From the NCBI RefSeq assembly GCF_007859395.1, contig NZ_VOHD01000012.1, positions 21,716 through 85,715 of the forward strand: a DNA stretch of 64,000 nt, given 5' to 3'. This document shows, piece after piece, positions 19,960 to 29,623 of the stretch. This stretch comes from Planomicrobium sp. CPCC 101110 (GTDB lineage: Bacteria; Bacillota; Bacilli; Bacillales_A; Planococcaceae). Under the pieces are notes generated by a model. It was not told the origin of the DNA. It saw only the letters and a list, made by a program, of their open reading frames with translations, and made no database searches. The position numbers and the translations under genes were made by a program. Within the stretch, counting starts at the first letter, position 1, and each line of letters starts with the position of its first letter.

Positions 19960-21114
19960 ATGACTTTTATAAACGAACTCAATCCAATATGGCAAGAAAA
20001 ATGGAACAAAGCAGGATTTGCAACCCCGATGCCGATCCAGGAGCAAATGATTCCGGAAATGTTGGCTGGCAACGATATCGTGGCGGAATCGCCGACAGGA
20101 TCCGGTAAAACACTAGCATATGTTTTGCCGATTCTTCAACGTGTGAATCCGGAAAAACCCTCGACGCAAGCGATGATCATCGCCCCGTCCCAAGAATTGT
20201 CGATGCAGATTGTCAATGTGCTGCGCGAATGGACGGAAGGCACCGATGTAACCGTCACCCAGTTGATTGGGGGAGCCAACATGCAGCGGCAGCTTGAAAA
20301 ATTGAAGAAGAAACCGACAATTGTAGTCGGGACACCGGGACGGTTGAACGAACTGGTGAAAAACAAAAAGTTGAAAATGCATGAAATCCGCATCATTGTT
20401 CTAGATGAAGGCGATCAATTGATGGCTCGGGAACACCGCAGCATCATGAAGGATCTAATCGAGAAGACGCAGCACGACCGCCAATTAGTATTGGTGTCGG
20501 CGACAATCACAGAAGAAGTCGAGCTGGTGGCCGATCGGCTGATGACCCATCCGACCCGCTTGCGCGTTACGCTTGACGATATGCCGATGCAAGGCAAAGT
20601 GACGCACTCGTTTGTTAAAGTGGATGAACGGGACAAAACCGATCTGCTTCGCAGAATTTCCCATATCGAGGGCGTGAAAGCTTTGGCATTTGTCAATAAC
20701 TTGGACCAGTTGCTGATGAAAGAAAACAAATTGAAATTCCGCGACGCGAAAATTGTGGCATTGCACTCTGAAATGAAGAAAGATGAGCGCAAAAAGGCGC
20801 TTGACTCGTTCCGCAAAGGCGAAGTGTCTGTGCTGATTGCGACAGAAGTCGCTGCCCGTGGATTGGATATCGATCAAGTGACGCATGTTATTCATGTGGA
20901 TGTTCCGCAGACTGTCGAACAATACTTGCACCGGTCCGGCAGAACGGGAAGAGCGGGAGCGGACGGCGAAGTCCTGACGCTTCTGGCATATTCCGATGAA
21001 CGCCATTACAAGAAATTCACGAAAGAGCTGCCTTCAAAGCCGGTGCAAAAAGTGCTGCATGGCGGCAAACTGATTGAAGGGTCCAGCAAGACAATTTCCG
21101 CGAAGGGGAAATAA
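19960..21114 (+). CDS. DEAD-box family RNA helicase (YfmL-like), motif II DEGD
   Basis: A 384-residue minimal RNA helicase with no C-terminal RNA-binding extension. Motifs in order: Q motif near TPMPIQEQ, Walker A SPTGSGKT, PSQELSMQ, TPGRL, VLDEGDQL, SAT, AARGLDI and HRSGRTGRAG. Motif II reads DEGD rather than DEAD. Size and short C terminus resemble B. subtilis YfmL, involved in ribosome assembly. The ATG at 19960 follows AAGGTGG. The M29 peptidase gene starts 2 nt after its stop, so the two form one unit. Confidence 0.88.
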   Translation: MTFINELNPIWQEKWNKAGFATPMPIQEQMIPEMLAGNDIVAESPTGSGKTLAYVLPILQRVNPEKPSTQAMIIAPSQELSMQIVNVLREWTEGTDVTVTQLIGGANMQRQLEKLKKKPTIVVGTPGRLNELVKNKKLKMHEIRIIVLDEGDQLMAREHRSIMKDLIEKTQHDRQLVLVSATITEEVELVADRLMTHPTRLRVTLDDMPMQGKVTHSFVKVDERDKTDLLRRISHIEGVKALAFVNNLDQLLMKENKLKFRDAKIVALHSEMKKDERKKALDSFRKGEVSVLIATEVAARGLDIDQVTHVIHVDVPQTVEQYLHRSGRTGRAGADGEVLTLLAYSDERHYKKFTKELPSKPVQKVLHGGKLIEGSSKTISAKGK

Positions 21115-21116
21115 CA

Positions 21117-22346
21117 ATGACTTTTGATGAAAAATTAGAGCAGTATGCAGAGCTGACCGTTTCAGTAGGCTTGAACGTTCAAAAAGGCCAGCTCATTGTC
21201 ATCAATACAACGACCGATACCATCCAGTTTACGCGCCAAGTTGTGAAAAAGGCTTATGAAGCCGGGGCGAAAACTGTCTATTTGAATTACAGCGATCCGG
21301 TCCAGACAAGGATCCATTACGAATTGGCTCCGGATGAAGCATTCCGGGAATATCCGAAATGGTCCGTTGTTCAGCGGGATGAAGTGATTGACGCAGGAGG
21401 ATCTTTTTTATGGATCGATGCAGAAGATCCGGATTTGCTGACCGGCATTCCAGCCAAACGGCTGGCTGATTCCCAAAAAGCTGCAGGAAAAGCATTGGAA
21501 CGCTACCGCCAAGCTGTCGGTTCCGATAAAGTAGCATGGTCCATCGTGGCGATTCCATCCCGAAAATGGGCAGAAAAAGTATTCCCGGGCCATGAAGCTG
21601 AAGATGGCATGCAAAAGCTTTGGGAAGCGATTTTCAAAACTGTGCGCATCGGCGAAGGCGATGCAGTCCAGCTATGGAAAGATCATATTGAGGCACTGGA
21701 AAAACGCGCTTCCCAGCTGAATAGAAAAAAATATGCCAAATTGCATTATCAAGCTCCTGGCACAGATTTGGTTATTGCGCTGCCTGAAAAGCACAAATGG
21801 CTTACGGGGGCCGCACAGACGCCCCAGGGCAACGCATTTATCGCCAATATGCCGACAGAGGAAGTTTATACGGTGCCGGCTAAATATGGAGTCGAAGGAC
21901 AGGTGCGCAATACAAAGCCGCTTGTCTATCAAGGCAATATCATCGATGGCTTTTCACTGACGTTTGAAAAAGGGAAAATAGTCAAAGCGGAAGCTGAAAC
22001 AGGGCAAGAGCTGCTCCATGAAATGATTCATGCGGATAACGGGGCCGCATATTTGGGTGAAGTGGCTTTAGTGCCGCATCATTCCCCAATTTCGAACTCC
22101 AACATCCTGTTCTTCAATACGTTGTTCGATGAAAATGCCTCTAACCATTTGGCGATTGGCGATTCATATCCGACGTGTTACGAAGGCGCCCGCGACTTGG
22201 AACGCGCACAGCTGGAGTCGATTGGCTTGAATACGTCCATTGTCCACGAGGATTTCATGATTGGCAGCGAGAATATGGACATTGACGGCATTTATGAAGA
22301 CGGGTCCAGAGAACCGATTTTCCGAAATGAAAATTGGGCTTTTTAA
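21117..22346 (+). CDS. M29 family (AmpS/aminopeptidase T) metallo-aminopeptidase
   Basis: A 409-residue cytoplasmic aminopeptidase releasing N-terminal residues from peptides. The N-terminal half has the family opening EKLEQYAELTVSVGLNVQKG. The C-terminal half contains the metal-ligand region, with LGEVALVPHHSPISNSNILF followed by FNTLFDENASNHLAIG. A close paralogue is at 32359-33591. The ribosome binding site (AAGGGG) lies inside the end of the helicase gene, and the GDSL gene follows within 12 nt. Confidence 0.92.
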   Translation: MTFDEKLEQYAELTVSVGLNVQKGQLIVINTTTDTIQFTRQVVKKAYEAGAKTVYLNYSDPVQTRIHYELAPDEAFREYPKWSVVQRDEVIDAGGSFLWIDAEDPDLLTGIPAKRLADSQKAAGKALERYRQAVGSDKVAWSIVAIPSRKWAEKVFPGHEAEDGMQKLWEAIFKTVRIGEGDAVQLWKDHIEALEKRASQLNRKKYAKLHYQAPGTDLVIALPEKHKWLTGAAQTPQGNAFIANMPTEEVYTVPAKYGVEGQVRNTKPLVYQGNIIDGFSLTFEKGKIVKAEAETGQELLHEMIHADNGAAYLGEVALVPHHSPISNSNILFFNTLFDENASNHLAIGDSYPTCYEGARDLERAQLESIGLNTSIVHEDFMIGSENMDIDGIYEDGSREPIFRNENWAF

Positions 22347-22358
22347 GGGGTGAGCATA

Positions 22359-23261
22359 TTGAAAAAAATAATAATCGCAGTTTTGGCGGCTTTGTCGATG
22401 GCCAATGGATCTTTTTCTGTTCAAGCGGCCGTCAAAATACCGGCCGTTTATGTAGCGCTCGGCGATTCTCTTGCCGCCGGCCAGACGCCGGATTCAAAAA
22501 TTGATGCTGGGTATGCGGACTTGATTGCGCAGGAGCTGTCCCGGCATCAGCCGGTCGCTCTCTATACGAAACAATTGGCGTTCCCCGGTTTTACAACAGA
22601 AGATGTGCTGGAGCGGATCAAATCAAAACCAGCGCAGGAAGTGTTAGCGTCCGCAAATATCATCACATTGTCTGCAGGGGCCAATGATTTGCTGCGCCTT
22701 GTCCAAGCAAATCCGGAAGAAGGTGCGCTTGCGTTTCAGCAAGTCCAAGTAGATTTCGCATTGAATGAGGCCCGCCTCAATATGGAAGCCATATTGGCGG
22801 AGCTTGAGGAAAGAGCGCCGAATGCCGACATTTACGTAATGGGGTATTATTTCGCCTACCCGCATGTGCGTGATAACCAAAAAGAAGGCACGGCCGAACA
22901 GCTCGATCGGCTAAATGAGATTCTAAAAAACAGCGCCAAAAAAGCGGGGGCGACATTTGTTGCTGTCGATAAGGCTTTTGGTGAAAATGCCGTAAAAAAA
23001 GTGCCGAACCCGGCTGATGTCCATCCCAATCTATTAGGCTACCAGGCCATGGCGAACGCTTTTTTGGACCATTATCAAAAAGGCTGGAAAGTCGAGAAAC
23101 GGGAACTGCCAGAGCCCAACCCGATGACATTTGAAGAAATTCAAAAAATGCAAGAAAAACAGAGTGAGCAGTCTTCTTCAGTGGAAAGGACTTCTGCACG
23201 CCCATCCACCCAGATAGAGGAAGACTACCTGGCTCTGCAGAAACCGCTGCCCTATATTTGA
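22359..23261 (+). CDS. secreted GDSL/SGNH-family esterase
   Basis: A 300-residue exported hydrolase. A signal peptide precedes a likely cut after SFSVQA. The SGNH blocks are complete: GDSL serine in YVALGDSLAAG, GAND in LSAGANDLL, and the Asp/His pair in DVHPNLLGY. The last 50 residues are a Ser/Glu/Lys-rich tail of low complexity. I chose the TTG at 22359, 8 nt after AGGGG; the GTG at 22350 overlaps that site. It is probably coupled to the upstream peptidase. Substrate (lipid, acyl ester or cell-wall ester) is unknown. Confidence 0.87.
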   Translation: MKKIIIAVLAALSMANGSFSVQAAVKIPAVYVALGDSLAAGQTPDSKIDAGYADLIAQELSRHQPVALYTKQLAFPGFTTEDVLERIKSKPAQEVLASANIITLSAGANDLLRLVQANPEEGALAFQQVQVDFALNEARLNMEAILAELEERAPNADIYVMGYYFAYPHVRDNQKEGTAEQLDRLNEILKNSAKKAGATFVAVDKAFGENAVKKVPNPADVHPNLLGYQAMANAFLDHYQKGWKVEKRELPEPNPMTFEEIQKMQEKQSEQSSSVERTSARPSTQIEEDYLALQKPLPYI

Positions 23262-23267
23262 CCAGAC

Positions 23268-23303
23268 AAAAGCCGCCCCGAATGGTTTCGGGGCGGCTTT
23301 TAA
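23268..23303. terminator. bidirectional terminator
   Basis: A 13-bp stem AAAGCCGCCCCGA/TCGGGGCGGCTTT serves the GDSL gene on the plus strand and the small gene on the minus strand. Confidence 0.85.
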
Positions 23304-23307
23304 GCGT

Positions 23308-23451
23308 TTAGCGCTTTCGCTGGTCGGGTCTATTATATTGGGTAGTATTTTGTGCGCTGCCAGCTTTGCGTTTGTTCATGGCTTTGCGGATAATCGGGTA
23401 AGCGATTGGTCCATATTTAATGGCAGTTTTTACGATACGGCCTATTCCCAT
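23308..23451 (-). CDS. small basic hypothetical protein
   Basis: A 47-residue ORF, MGIGRIVKTAIKYGPIAYPI followed by a Lys/Arg/Gln-rich tail ending RPDQRKR. It has a hydrophobic or amphipathic N-terminal half and a strongly basic C-terminal half. TTGGAG precedes a run of three ATG codons; the third, 8 nt away, is the best-spaced start, and the second is also possible. It lies between convergent and upstream minus-strand genes. I do not recognise the family; a membrane-associated or nucleic-acid-binding peptide would fit the composition. Confidence 0.6.
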   Translation of the reverse strand: MGIGRIVKTAIKYGPIAYPIIRKAMNKRKAGSAQNTTQYNRPDQRKR

Positions 23452-23521
23452 CATCATCTCTCCAATCCTAGTCAAGGTAGTATACAAGTTCCCGAAAAAG
23501 GGGGAGCGCAAACCTTATTTC

Positions 23522-24592
23522 TCAGGAAAGTGCTTGTATTGAGAGAATAGCCTTATAGTCAAACAAGCTGGAAATGATCACATATTCACCGTCGCCGTGC
23601 CAATCTGCACCGGCTGGACCGAACTCGATCGCGCCTTCACCGCCCATAGTTGCTGCATAATAACGTGTATCCGCTGCACCATGCTGCCCAAAAAGGACAG
23701 GATCGGCGTGCCCTGCTTTGCGGATTGCTTGCTGCAGCGATTCGATATACGGATGGCTTGGTTTAGTGGTCAAAGCCGGGGTGGAAGGGTCGGCTTTATA
23801 CTCCATGTCTATTTCAAGTTTTTTAGCAAGCCCATCCATTTGCTGGATGATATCATTTGGATCTTGGCCGGGCAAAAAGCGGATATCATAAGACATTCGG
23901 CAGCGATCCGGAACAACATTATAGCGGTCGCCGGCACCGATTATTGCGAGATTGACGGAAGGATGGGCGTAATAAGGCGTTGCTTCCTGCTGAAACGGCA
24001 AAGTTCCTAGCTGATTATGAAACTTCATTGCAGACTCGATTGCGTTTTGTCCTTCCCACGGGCGGCTCCCGTGGGCGGGTTTGCCTTTGAATATCAAGTC
24101 CATATGCAAAACTCCTTTTGATTGAAGGCCGATTTTTAAATTTGTCGGCTCGCCGCAAATGACGAAATCCCCGGTGAAGCCTTGATCGACCAACCATTCG
24201 GAAGTGTTATGCCCGCCAATTTCTTCGTCCGTTACGATATGCAGTTGGACAGTGCGGGACAAAGCTGCGGCTTCAAGTTCCACAAAAGCCATCATCATGG
24301 CTGCCACACCGGCTTTCATATCAGCAGAGCCCCGGCCATAAAGGCGGCCCATTTTTTCAACAGGTGCAAATTGGCTGGCATTGCCTGGTACGACATCTAC
24401 ATGGCCATTCCAAATGAGGGTCTCGTTTCCTTGCCCTTTTACGGCAGTCAGCATCAAGTAGCCGTTGTTTTCATGGACCGTCACTTCTTGGCCATGTTCT
24501 TCAAGCCAGGCGGCACAGAAAAGAAGCGCTTCATTTGCCCCAGACTTACTATCGCTTTTGATTTCAATCAGCTTTTTTAAAAGTTCAATCAT
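23522..24592 (-). CDS. M20 family (ArgE/DapE/ACY1) metallopeptidase or deacylase
   Basis: A 356-residue dinuclear-zinc hydrolase. Motifs: NGHVDVVPG (zinc His and Asp), YGRGSADMKAGVAAMM (bridging Asp), VTDEEIGG (catalytic and zinc Glu), ICGEPT, and a C-terminal histidine near GAADTRYY or DWHGDG. The dimerisation domain (about 165-275) starts GVLHMDLIFKGKPAHGSRPW. The ATG at 24592 has no adjacent ribosome site. A strong AGGGGGGTGAAGG lies about 25-35 nt upstream, separated by a 6-bp hairpin. Substrate unknown (acyl-amino acid or succinyl-diaminopimelate-like). Confidence 0.85.
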   Translation of the reverse strand: MIELLKKLIEIKSDSKSGANEALLFCAAWLEEHGQEVTVHENNGYLMLTAVKGQGNETLIWNGHVDVVPGNASQFAPVEKMGRLYGRGSADMKAGVAAMMMAFVELEAAALSRTVQLHIVTDEEIGGHNTSEWLVDQGFTGDFVICGEPTNLKIGLQSKGVLHMDLIFKGKPAHGSRPWEGQNAIESAMKFHNQLGTLPFQQEATPYYAHPSVNLAIIGAGDRYNVVPDRCRMSYDIRFLPGQDPNDIIQQMDGLAKKLEIDMEYKADPSTPALTTKPSHPYIESLQQAIRKAGHADPVLFGQHGAADTRYYAATMGGEGAIEFGPAGADWHGDGEYVIISSLFDYKAILSIQALS

Positions 24593-24653
24593 TTTGAGCA
24601 GCCAGTTTGGCCGGCTGCCTTCACCCCCCTCGTTAGATTTATAAACTGTCTTG

Positions 24654-24682
24654 TTGCTTTCACTCCATTGCTTAGGTACAAT
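24654..24682 (+). promoter_or_regulatory. thiT promoter
   Basis: TTGCTT (24654-24659), 17 bp, TACAAT (24677-24682), about 25 bp before the riboswitch. Confidence 0.6.
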
Positions 24683-24709
24683 GTTCATGTTACCTAATTT
24701 AATGTATAC

Positions 24710-24797
24710 ACCACAAGGGGAGCTTTTGCTGAGAGTGAACAATTTTGTTCTTACCCTTTGAACCTGTAAGTTAATGCTTGCGCAGGGATGTGGATGG
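24710..24797 (+). promoter_or_regulatory. TPP (thiamine pyrophosphate) riboswitch
   Basis: The conserved TPP aptamer landmarks are all present in order: AGGGGAGC, GCTGAGAGTGAAC, ACCCTTTGAACCTG, TTAATGCTTGCGCAGGGATG. A terminator hairpin lies 15 nt downstream and a thiamine transporter gene follows. By the known mechanism, TPP binding promotes the terminator and shuts off thiT. Confidence 0.95.
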
Positions 24798-24811
24798 AAA
24801 CCTGCCCTTAT

Positions 24812-24845
24812 GCGGCGTCAGGCTCTATCCTGACGCCGCTTTTAT
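24812..24845 (+). terminator. riboswitch-controlled terminator
   Basis: An 11-bp perfect stem GCGGCGTCAGG/CCTGACGCCGC with a 6-base loop is followed by TTTTA. It is the expression platform of the TPP riboswitch. Confidence 0.85.
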
Positions 24846-24909
24846 ATGGAAAAAAGGTTTTATTCTGCTGTCCCTTCTGGTGTTGTGCAAAACACATAAG
24901 GAGGAAATT

Positions 24910-25485
24910 ATGAGAAATAAACGGGTTTTGTTGATGATGGAGATCGCAATTTTTGGAGCTCTTGGATTTGTGCTCGATTTCGTTGCTTTTAAGATGCCTC
25001 AAGGCGGCTCTGTCAGCTTGGTTATGATCCCCATTATATTGATGGCTTTTAGAAGAGGGGTATTGGCGGGTGTGTTGACGGGATTGTTGGTGGGGTTGCT
25101 GCAAATTGTTACCGGAACCATTTCAATCACACCGCTTTCTTTCGGATTTGTCGTCTTGCAAGTGTTTTTGGATTATCTTGTTGCTTACGCTGTTGTCGGG
25201 TTAGCAGGGGTTACACGAAGCAATTATTTGGATGGACACAGAAATGGGAGAACTGGCAAGATGATTACTGCCATTATTGCAGGGGTCTTGTTTGCTTCGT
25301 TGCTGCGCTATGTAGTTCACGTAATAACTGGAGTGTTGTTTTTCGGCATGTACGCAGAAGGCAACGTTTTGATTTACTCTGTCATTTATAACGCAACATA
25401 TATGATTCCAGTCTTTTTGCTTGCGGCAATAGTTTGTTCGGCGCTTTTTGCAGCCGCTCCAAGACTTGTCGACAGCAAAGCTTAA
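24910..25485 (+). CDS. thiT: energy-coupling factor thiamine transporter substrate-binding subunit ThiT
   Basis: The S component of an ECF-type vitamin importer; it binds thiamine in the membrane and works with the shared EcfAAT module encoded elsewhere. The 191 residues form about six helices with the ThiT opening MEIAIFGALGFVLDF and the helix-5 region LLRYVVHVITGVLFFG. GAGGAAATT precedes the ATG. The TPP riboswitch directly upstream makes the assignment secure. Confidence 0.95.
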   Translation: MRNKRVLLMMEIAIFGALGFVLDFVAFKMPQGGSVSLVMIPIILMAFRRGVLAGVLTGLLVGLLQIVTGTISITPLSFGFVVLQVFLDYLVAYAVVGLAGVTRSNYLDGHRNGRTGKMITAIIAGVLFASLLRYVVHVITGVLFFGMYAEGNVLIYSVIYNATYMIPVFLLAAIVCSALFAAAPRLVDSKA

Positions 25486-25493
25486 TACGAAGA

Positions 25494-25525
25494 AGAGGAC
25501 TATCGCTAGGATAGTCCTCTTTTCT
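25494..25525 (+). terminator. intrinsic terminator after thiT
   Basis: An 11-bp stem AGAGGACTATC/GATAGTCCTCT with a 5-base loop is followed by TTTTCTT. Confidence 0.85.
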
Positions 25526-25546
25526 TATGGTATAATTTTTAATTAG

Positions 25547-26320
<774 letters not shown>

Positions 26321-26324
26321 ACGT

Positions 26325-26356
26325 AAAAAGGCCCGCTTAAGCGGGCCTTTTTTTTA
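26325..26356. terminator. bidirectional terminator between map and the TspO-like gene
   Basis: AAAGGCCCGC/GCGGGCCTTT stem with TTAA loop, poly-A on one side and nine T on the other. Confidence 0.85.
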
Positions 26357-27059
26357 TCAGTAGTATGCCGGTTGCGATCACACCGCTCAAAAACAGCGAA
26401 GCGGTTGTCACGAGCAGTTCATCGGTGCCGTTTTTTACGGCGATGCCGATAAATGCCCAGATGAACACAAGAGCCAGCGGAACATCAAAATGATGGAAAC
26501 GGATATGGAGCGCTATGGCAGTGGCAACGGTCAACATGATAACCGTCCATAACTGATCGCTGAGCCCGAAGCCGCTCCAATTGTAGTAAATTAAAACATA
26601 ATTAATATTAGTGATGGCCGCGACGATGAGCCAGCCAAGATTGACTGAAACCGGCATTCTTTCCGTTGCTTTGCGTTCTGTATTTTTATATTGCAGATAA
26701 AGTCCGGCTACCGCTAACAAATAAGCGATAATTGCAGCAATGGACCAGCCAAAATGTTCATAATGCCACAGAAACAGCCATACAATATTGAATACAGCAC
26801 TCAATGTAAAATACAATGTGATTTTTGCGGAGGGAATTTCACCATTTTTTACGCGAATCCACCAGCCGACAATCCAGATGGCGAACAATATGTAGATGAT
26901 GGACCAGATGGAAAATACATAACCGGCCGGTGTGATCAACACAGGAAGCCGGTTGGAAATCCCGCCTGTAGTTTGTCCATTAATCGGCAAAATGTTTGCC
27001 AGAGCATTAAAAATGACAATGCTTAAAAAAGCAATGGTCATCACCAGTGTACGAACCAT
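26337..27059 (-). CDS. TspO/MBR family tryptophan-rich membrane protein
   Basis: A 240-residue integral membrane protein with about seven hydrophobic segments. Trp-rich stretches are YVFSIWSIIYILFAIWIVGWW and WLFLWHYEHFGWS, as in the TspO/MBR superfamily (tetrapyrrole- or stress-related sensors and transporters). It is longer than classic TspO (about 160 residues), like other Bacillales members of this superfamily. The ATG at 27059 follows AAGGAGGGATC. Its stop lies inside the terminator shared with map. Ligand and function unknown. Confidence 0.75.
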   Translation of the reverse strand: MVRTLVMTIAFLSIVIFNALANILPINGQTTGGISNRLPVLITPAGYVFSIWSIIYILFAIWIVGWWIRVKNGEIPSAKITLYFTLSAVFNIVWLFLWHYEHFGWSIAAIIAYLLAVAGLYLQYKNTERKATERMPVSVNLGWLIVAAITNINYVLIYYNWSGFGLSDQLWTVIMLTVATAIALHIRFHHFDVPLALVFIWAFIGIAVKNGTDELLVTTASLFLSGVIATGILLIKKRPA

Positions 27060-27273
27060 TAAAGATCCCTCCTTGTATACAGTATACCTGTCCTTATTCG
27101 GTTCAACAAATATCAAATTCCCAGAAATCCCATAATAATAGTAAAAAAGAGAAAGCCTGATATTTATTCGTCATCCAGCGCCCGCAACTGAAGGGATTTT
27201 ATTCCTCCAAATCTGTAACAATGATATACTTATAAGTGTTTTTAGAAAATTAAGTTTTGTAGGAGGAAAGACA

Positions 27274-29073
27274 ATGACAGTTAAATTTTCTGAAGTATGG
27301 GATTTGGATGTGCTGTTTCCGGGAGGCAGCAATTCCAAGGAACTAAGATTACATATGGATAACGCCGGACCAAAATTGGATGAATTTGAAGCGTTGGCCC
27401 GGAATTTCCAAGTGCCGGAATCGAAAGAAGATGCGCAGCAAGTAGCGGGCCTTCTTGAAGAAGTTAAAAATACAATGCTTCATTTGCAGCAGTCCGACGC
27501 ATTCATCGGCTGTCTGATGGCCCAAGATACGGAAGATAAAAAAGCGGCATTATTGCAAAGCGAAGCTTCGTCGATGGGCGCGCGTTTCCAATCGGCCGTT
27601 CAAAAAATCCAACAGGATCTGGCCAAAACAGAAGACAGTGCGTGGGCAATCTTGCTGGAAGAACCGTCTCTCCACGAATTCAGCTTCCTATTGAACGAAT
27701 GGCGTGAAGAAGCGAAATTGCAGCTTTCCGAAAAAGAAGAAAATCTGATTACGGCTTTGAGTGTGGATGGCTATCATGCCTGGAGCCAATTGTATGACAT
27801 GCTCGTCGGTGAAATCAAAATTAAGATGACAGTTGATGGAAAAGAGAAAATCCTGTCAGTCGGCCAGGCGAACAACTTAAGTTCGCATGGGGATGCAGCT
27901 GTCCGCCAGGAATCTTATGAGAAATTGGAAGCGGCATGGACGGAGAAAGAGGAATTCTTCGCTAAAACACTGAATTCAATCGCAGGATTCCGCTTGGCGG
28001 TATACGGCAAGCGCGGATGGGAAAATCCGCTCCAGGAACCGCTTCATATCAACCGGATGAAAGAAGAGACGTTAAATGCCATGTGGGGGGCAATCAGCAA
28101 AAACAAACAGCCATTCGTGGACTACTTGAACAGAAAAGGGCGGATGCTTGGGAAAGAAGGGCTTGACTGGTATGACGTCGATGCACCTGTAACCCAAAGC
28201 ACGCAGCATTTTTCATATCAAGAAGGCGCTGAATTCATTTTAAAGCATTTTGAAAAGTTTGGTCCAGAACTTGCGGAATTTGCAGAGCAGTCTTTTGAAA
28301 AAGGCTGGATCGAGGCGGAAGACCGTCCGAACAAACGCCCTGGCGGTTTTTGCACCGGGTTGCCCCTGACGGAAGAATCCCGTATTTTCATGACCTATAG
28401 CGGAACAATGTCGAATGTGGCTACGCTTGCGCATGAATTAGGGCATGCTTTCCATACGTTCGCCTTGCGCCCTGTCCATTCATTGAACCGTTCGTATGCA
28501 ATGAACGTAGCGGAAACAGCATCCACATTCGCGGAAATGATCGTTGCAGACGCTGCGGTAAAAAATGCCGGAACGAACGAAGAGAAACTTGCGCTGCTTG
28601 AAGACAAATTGCAAAGAAGCGTGGCGTTTTTCATGAACATCCATTCCCGCTTCTTGTTTGAAACCCGTTTTTACGAAGAACGCAAAAAAGGCGTGGTTTC
28701 AGCAGAGCGCTTGAACAAATTGATGGAAGAAGCGCAGCAAGAAGGATTTGCCGGGGGGATCAGCTCCACGCATCCGCATTTCTGGGCATCAAAATTGCAT
28801 TTCTACATTACAGATGTTCCGTTCTACAATTTCCCGTACACATTCGGCTATTTGTTCTCATTGAGCATCTACGCAAAAGCGCTTGAAGAAGGAGCCGGTT
28901 TTGAGGAGAAGTACATGGCCCTTCTGCGCGATACAGCCATCATGACAGCTGAAGACTTGGCGATGAAGCATTTGGGCGAAGATATTACGCAACAAGCGTT
29001 CTGGGAAAAAGGGATCGCTTTATGTGTGAAAGACGCAGAAGAATTCATCGCATTAACGTCTTCTGTGGAATGA
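27274..29073 (+). CDS. pepF: M3 family oligoendopeptidase (PepF type)
   Basis: A 599-residue cytoplasmic zinc endopeptidase that cuts short peptides. The zinc motif HELGH is at 387-391 (LAHELGHAFHTFAL), followed by the second ligand region NVAETASTFAEM about 25 residues later. The N-terminal helical PepF domain is present. GGAGGAAAG precedes the ATG. The GNAT gene starts 2 nt after the stop codon begins the junction, so the two are co-translated. Confidence 0.93.
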   Translation: MTVKFSEVWDLDVLFPGGSNSKELRLHMDNAGPKLDEFEALARNFQVPESKEDAQQVAGLLEEVKNTMLHLQQSDAFIGCLMAQDTEDKKAALLQSEASSMGARFQSAVQKIQQDLAKTEDSAWAILLEEPSLHEFSFLLNEWREEAKLQLSEKEENLITALSVDGYHAWSQLYDMLVGEIKIKMTVDGKEKILSVGQANNLSSHGDAAVRQESYEKLEAAWTEKEEFFAKTLNSIAGFRLAVYGKRGWENPLQEPLHINRMKEETLNAMWGAISKNKQPFVDYLNRKGRMLGKEGLDWYDVDAPVTQSTQHFSYQEGAEFILKHFEKFGPELAEFAEQSFEKGWIEAEDRPNKRPGGFCTGLPLTEESRIFMTYSGTMSNVATLAHELGHAFHTFALRPVHSLNRSYAMNVAETASTFAEMIVADAAVKNAGTNEEKLALLEDKLQRSVAFFMNIHSRFLFETRFYEERKKGVVSAERLNKLMEEAQQEGFAGGISSTHPHFWASKLHFYITDVPFYNFPYTFGYLFSLSIYAKALEEGAGFEEKYMALLRDTAIMTAEDLAMKHLGEDITQQAFWEKGIALCVKDAEEFIALTSSVE

Positions 29074-29074
29074 C

Positions 29075-29623
29075 ATGAGTTTGCTATTCAATGGCCGGAC
29101 ATGTTACCTCCGGACTTTGGCTGTAGATGATGCGGAGGAGATGGTGCAGCTGCTCCTCCGCAACCGGGATTACTGGGCCATCTACGAACCGCGCCATCGG
29201 GACAGTTATTTTACAGTTGCAGTCCAACGGGAAAAAATAAGAGAAGCGATCTATCAGGCGCGGGAAAACCGGGAATATAGTTTTGGGGTATTTGAACATG
29301 AATCCAACCGCTTGATTGGCCATATCTCTATGTACGGCATCAAACGATTGCCTTTTTTGAGTGCACTTGTCGGATATTCGATTGATGAAGCGTATGTCGG
29401 AAGGGGGATAGCCACAGAAGCGGTTCGGCTTATAGTCGCTTTCGGTTTTGAACAATTGCGCCTGCACAGGCTGGAAGCCTATGTCTCTCCACGGAATTTG
29501 GGGTCGATTCGGGTACTCCAGAAGTCAGGTTTTCAAAATGAAGGGCTGTTGAGGGAATTCCTGCATATCAACGGCATATGGGAAGACCATTTCCATTTTG
29601 CAATGCTCGAGAGCGAATTTTGA
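29075..29623 (+). CDS. GNAT family N-acetyltransferase (RimJ/RimL type)
   Basis: A 182-residue acetyl-CoA-dependent transferase. Strands and the CoA-binding loop are clear: FGVFEHESNRLIGHISM, then VGYSIDEAYVGRGIATEAV with the R/QxxGxG/A-type loop GRGIAT. RLHRLEAYVSPRNLGSIRVL and EKSGF-like QKSGFQNEG complete the RimJ-like fold. It may modify ribosomal protein N termini or a small amine; the target is unknown. It follows pepF with a 1-nt gap. Confidence 0.88.
   Translation: MSLLFNGRTCYLRTLAVDDAEEMVQLLLRNRDYWAIYEPRHRDSYFTVAVQREKIREAIYQARENREYSFGVFEHESNRLIGHISMYGIKRLPFLSALVGYSIDEAYVGRGIATEAVRLIVAFGFEQLRLHRLEAYVSPRNLGSIRVLQKSGFQNEGLLREFLHINGIWEDHFHFAMLESEF

Noticed and set aside
24600..24635. 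GTG mini-ORF ending in ATGA at the M20 start, suggesting a leader peptide
   Set aside because: Its GTG directly abuts the G-rich ribosome site with no spacing, so initiation there is unlikely.
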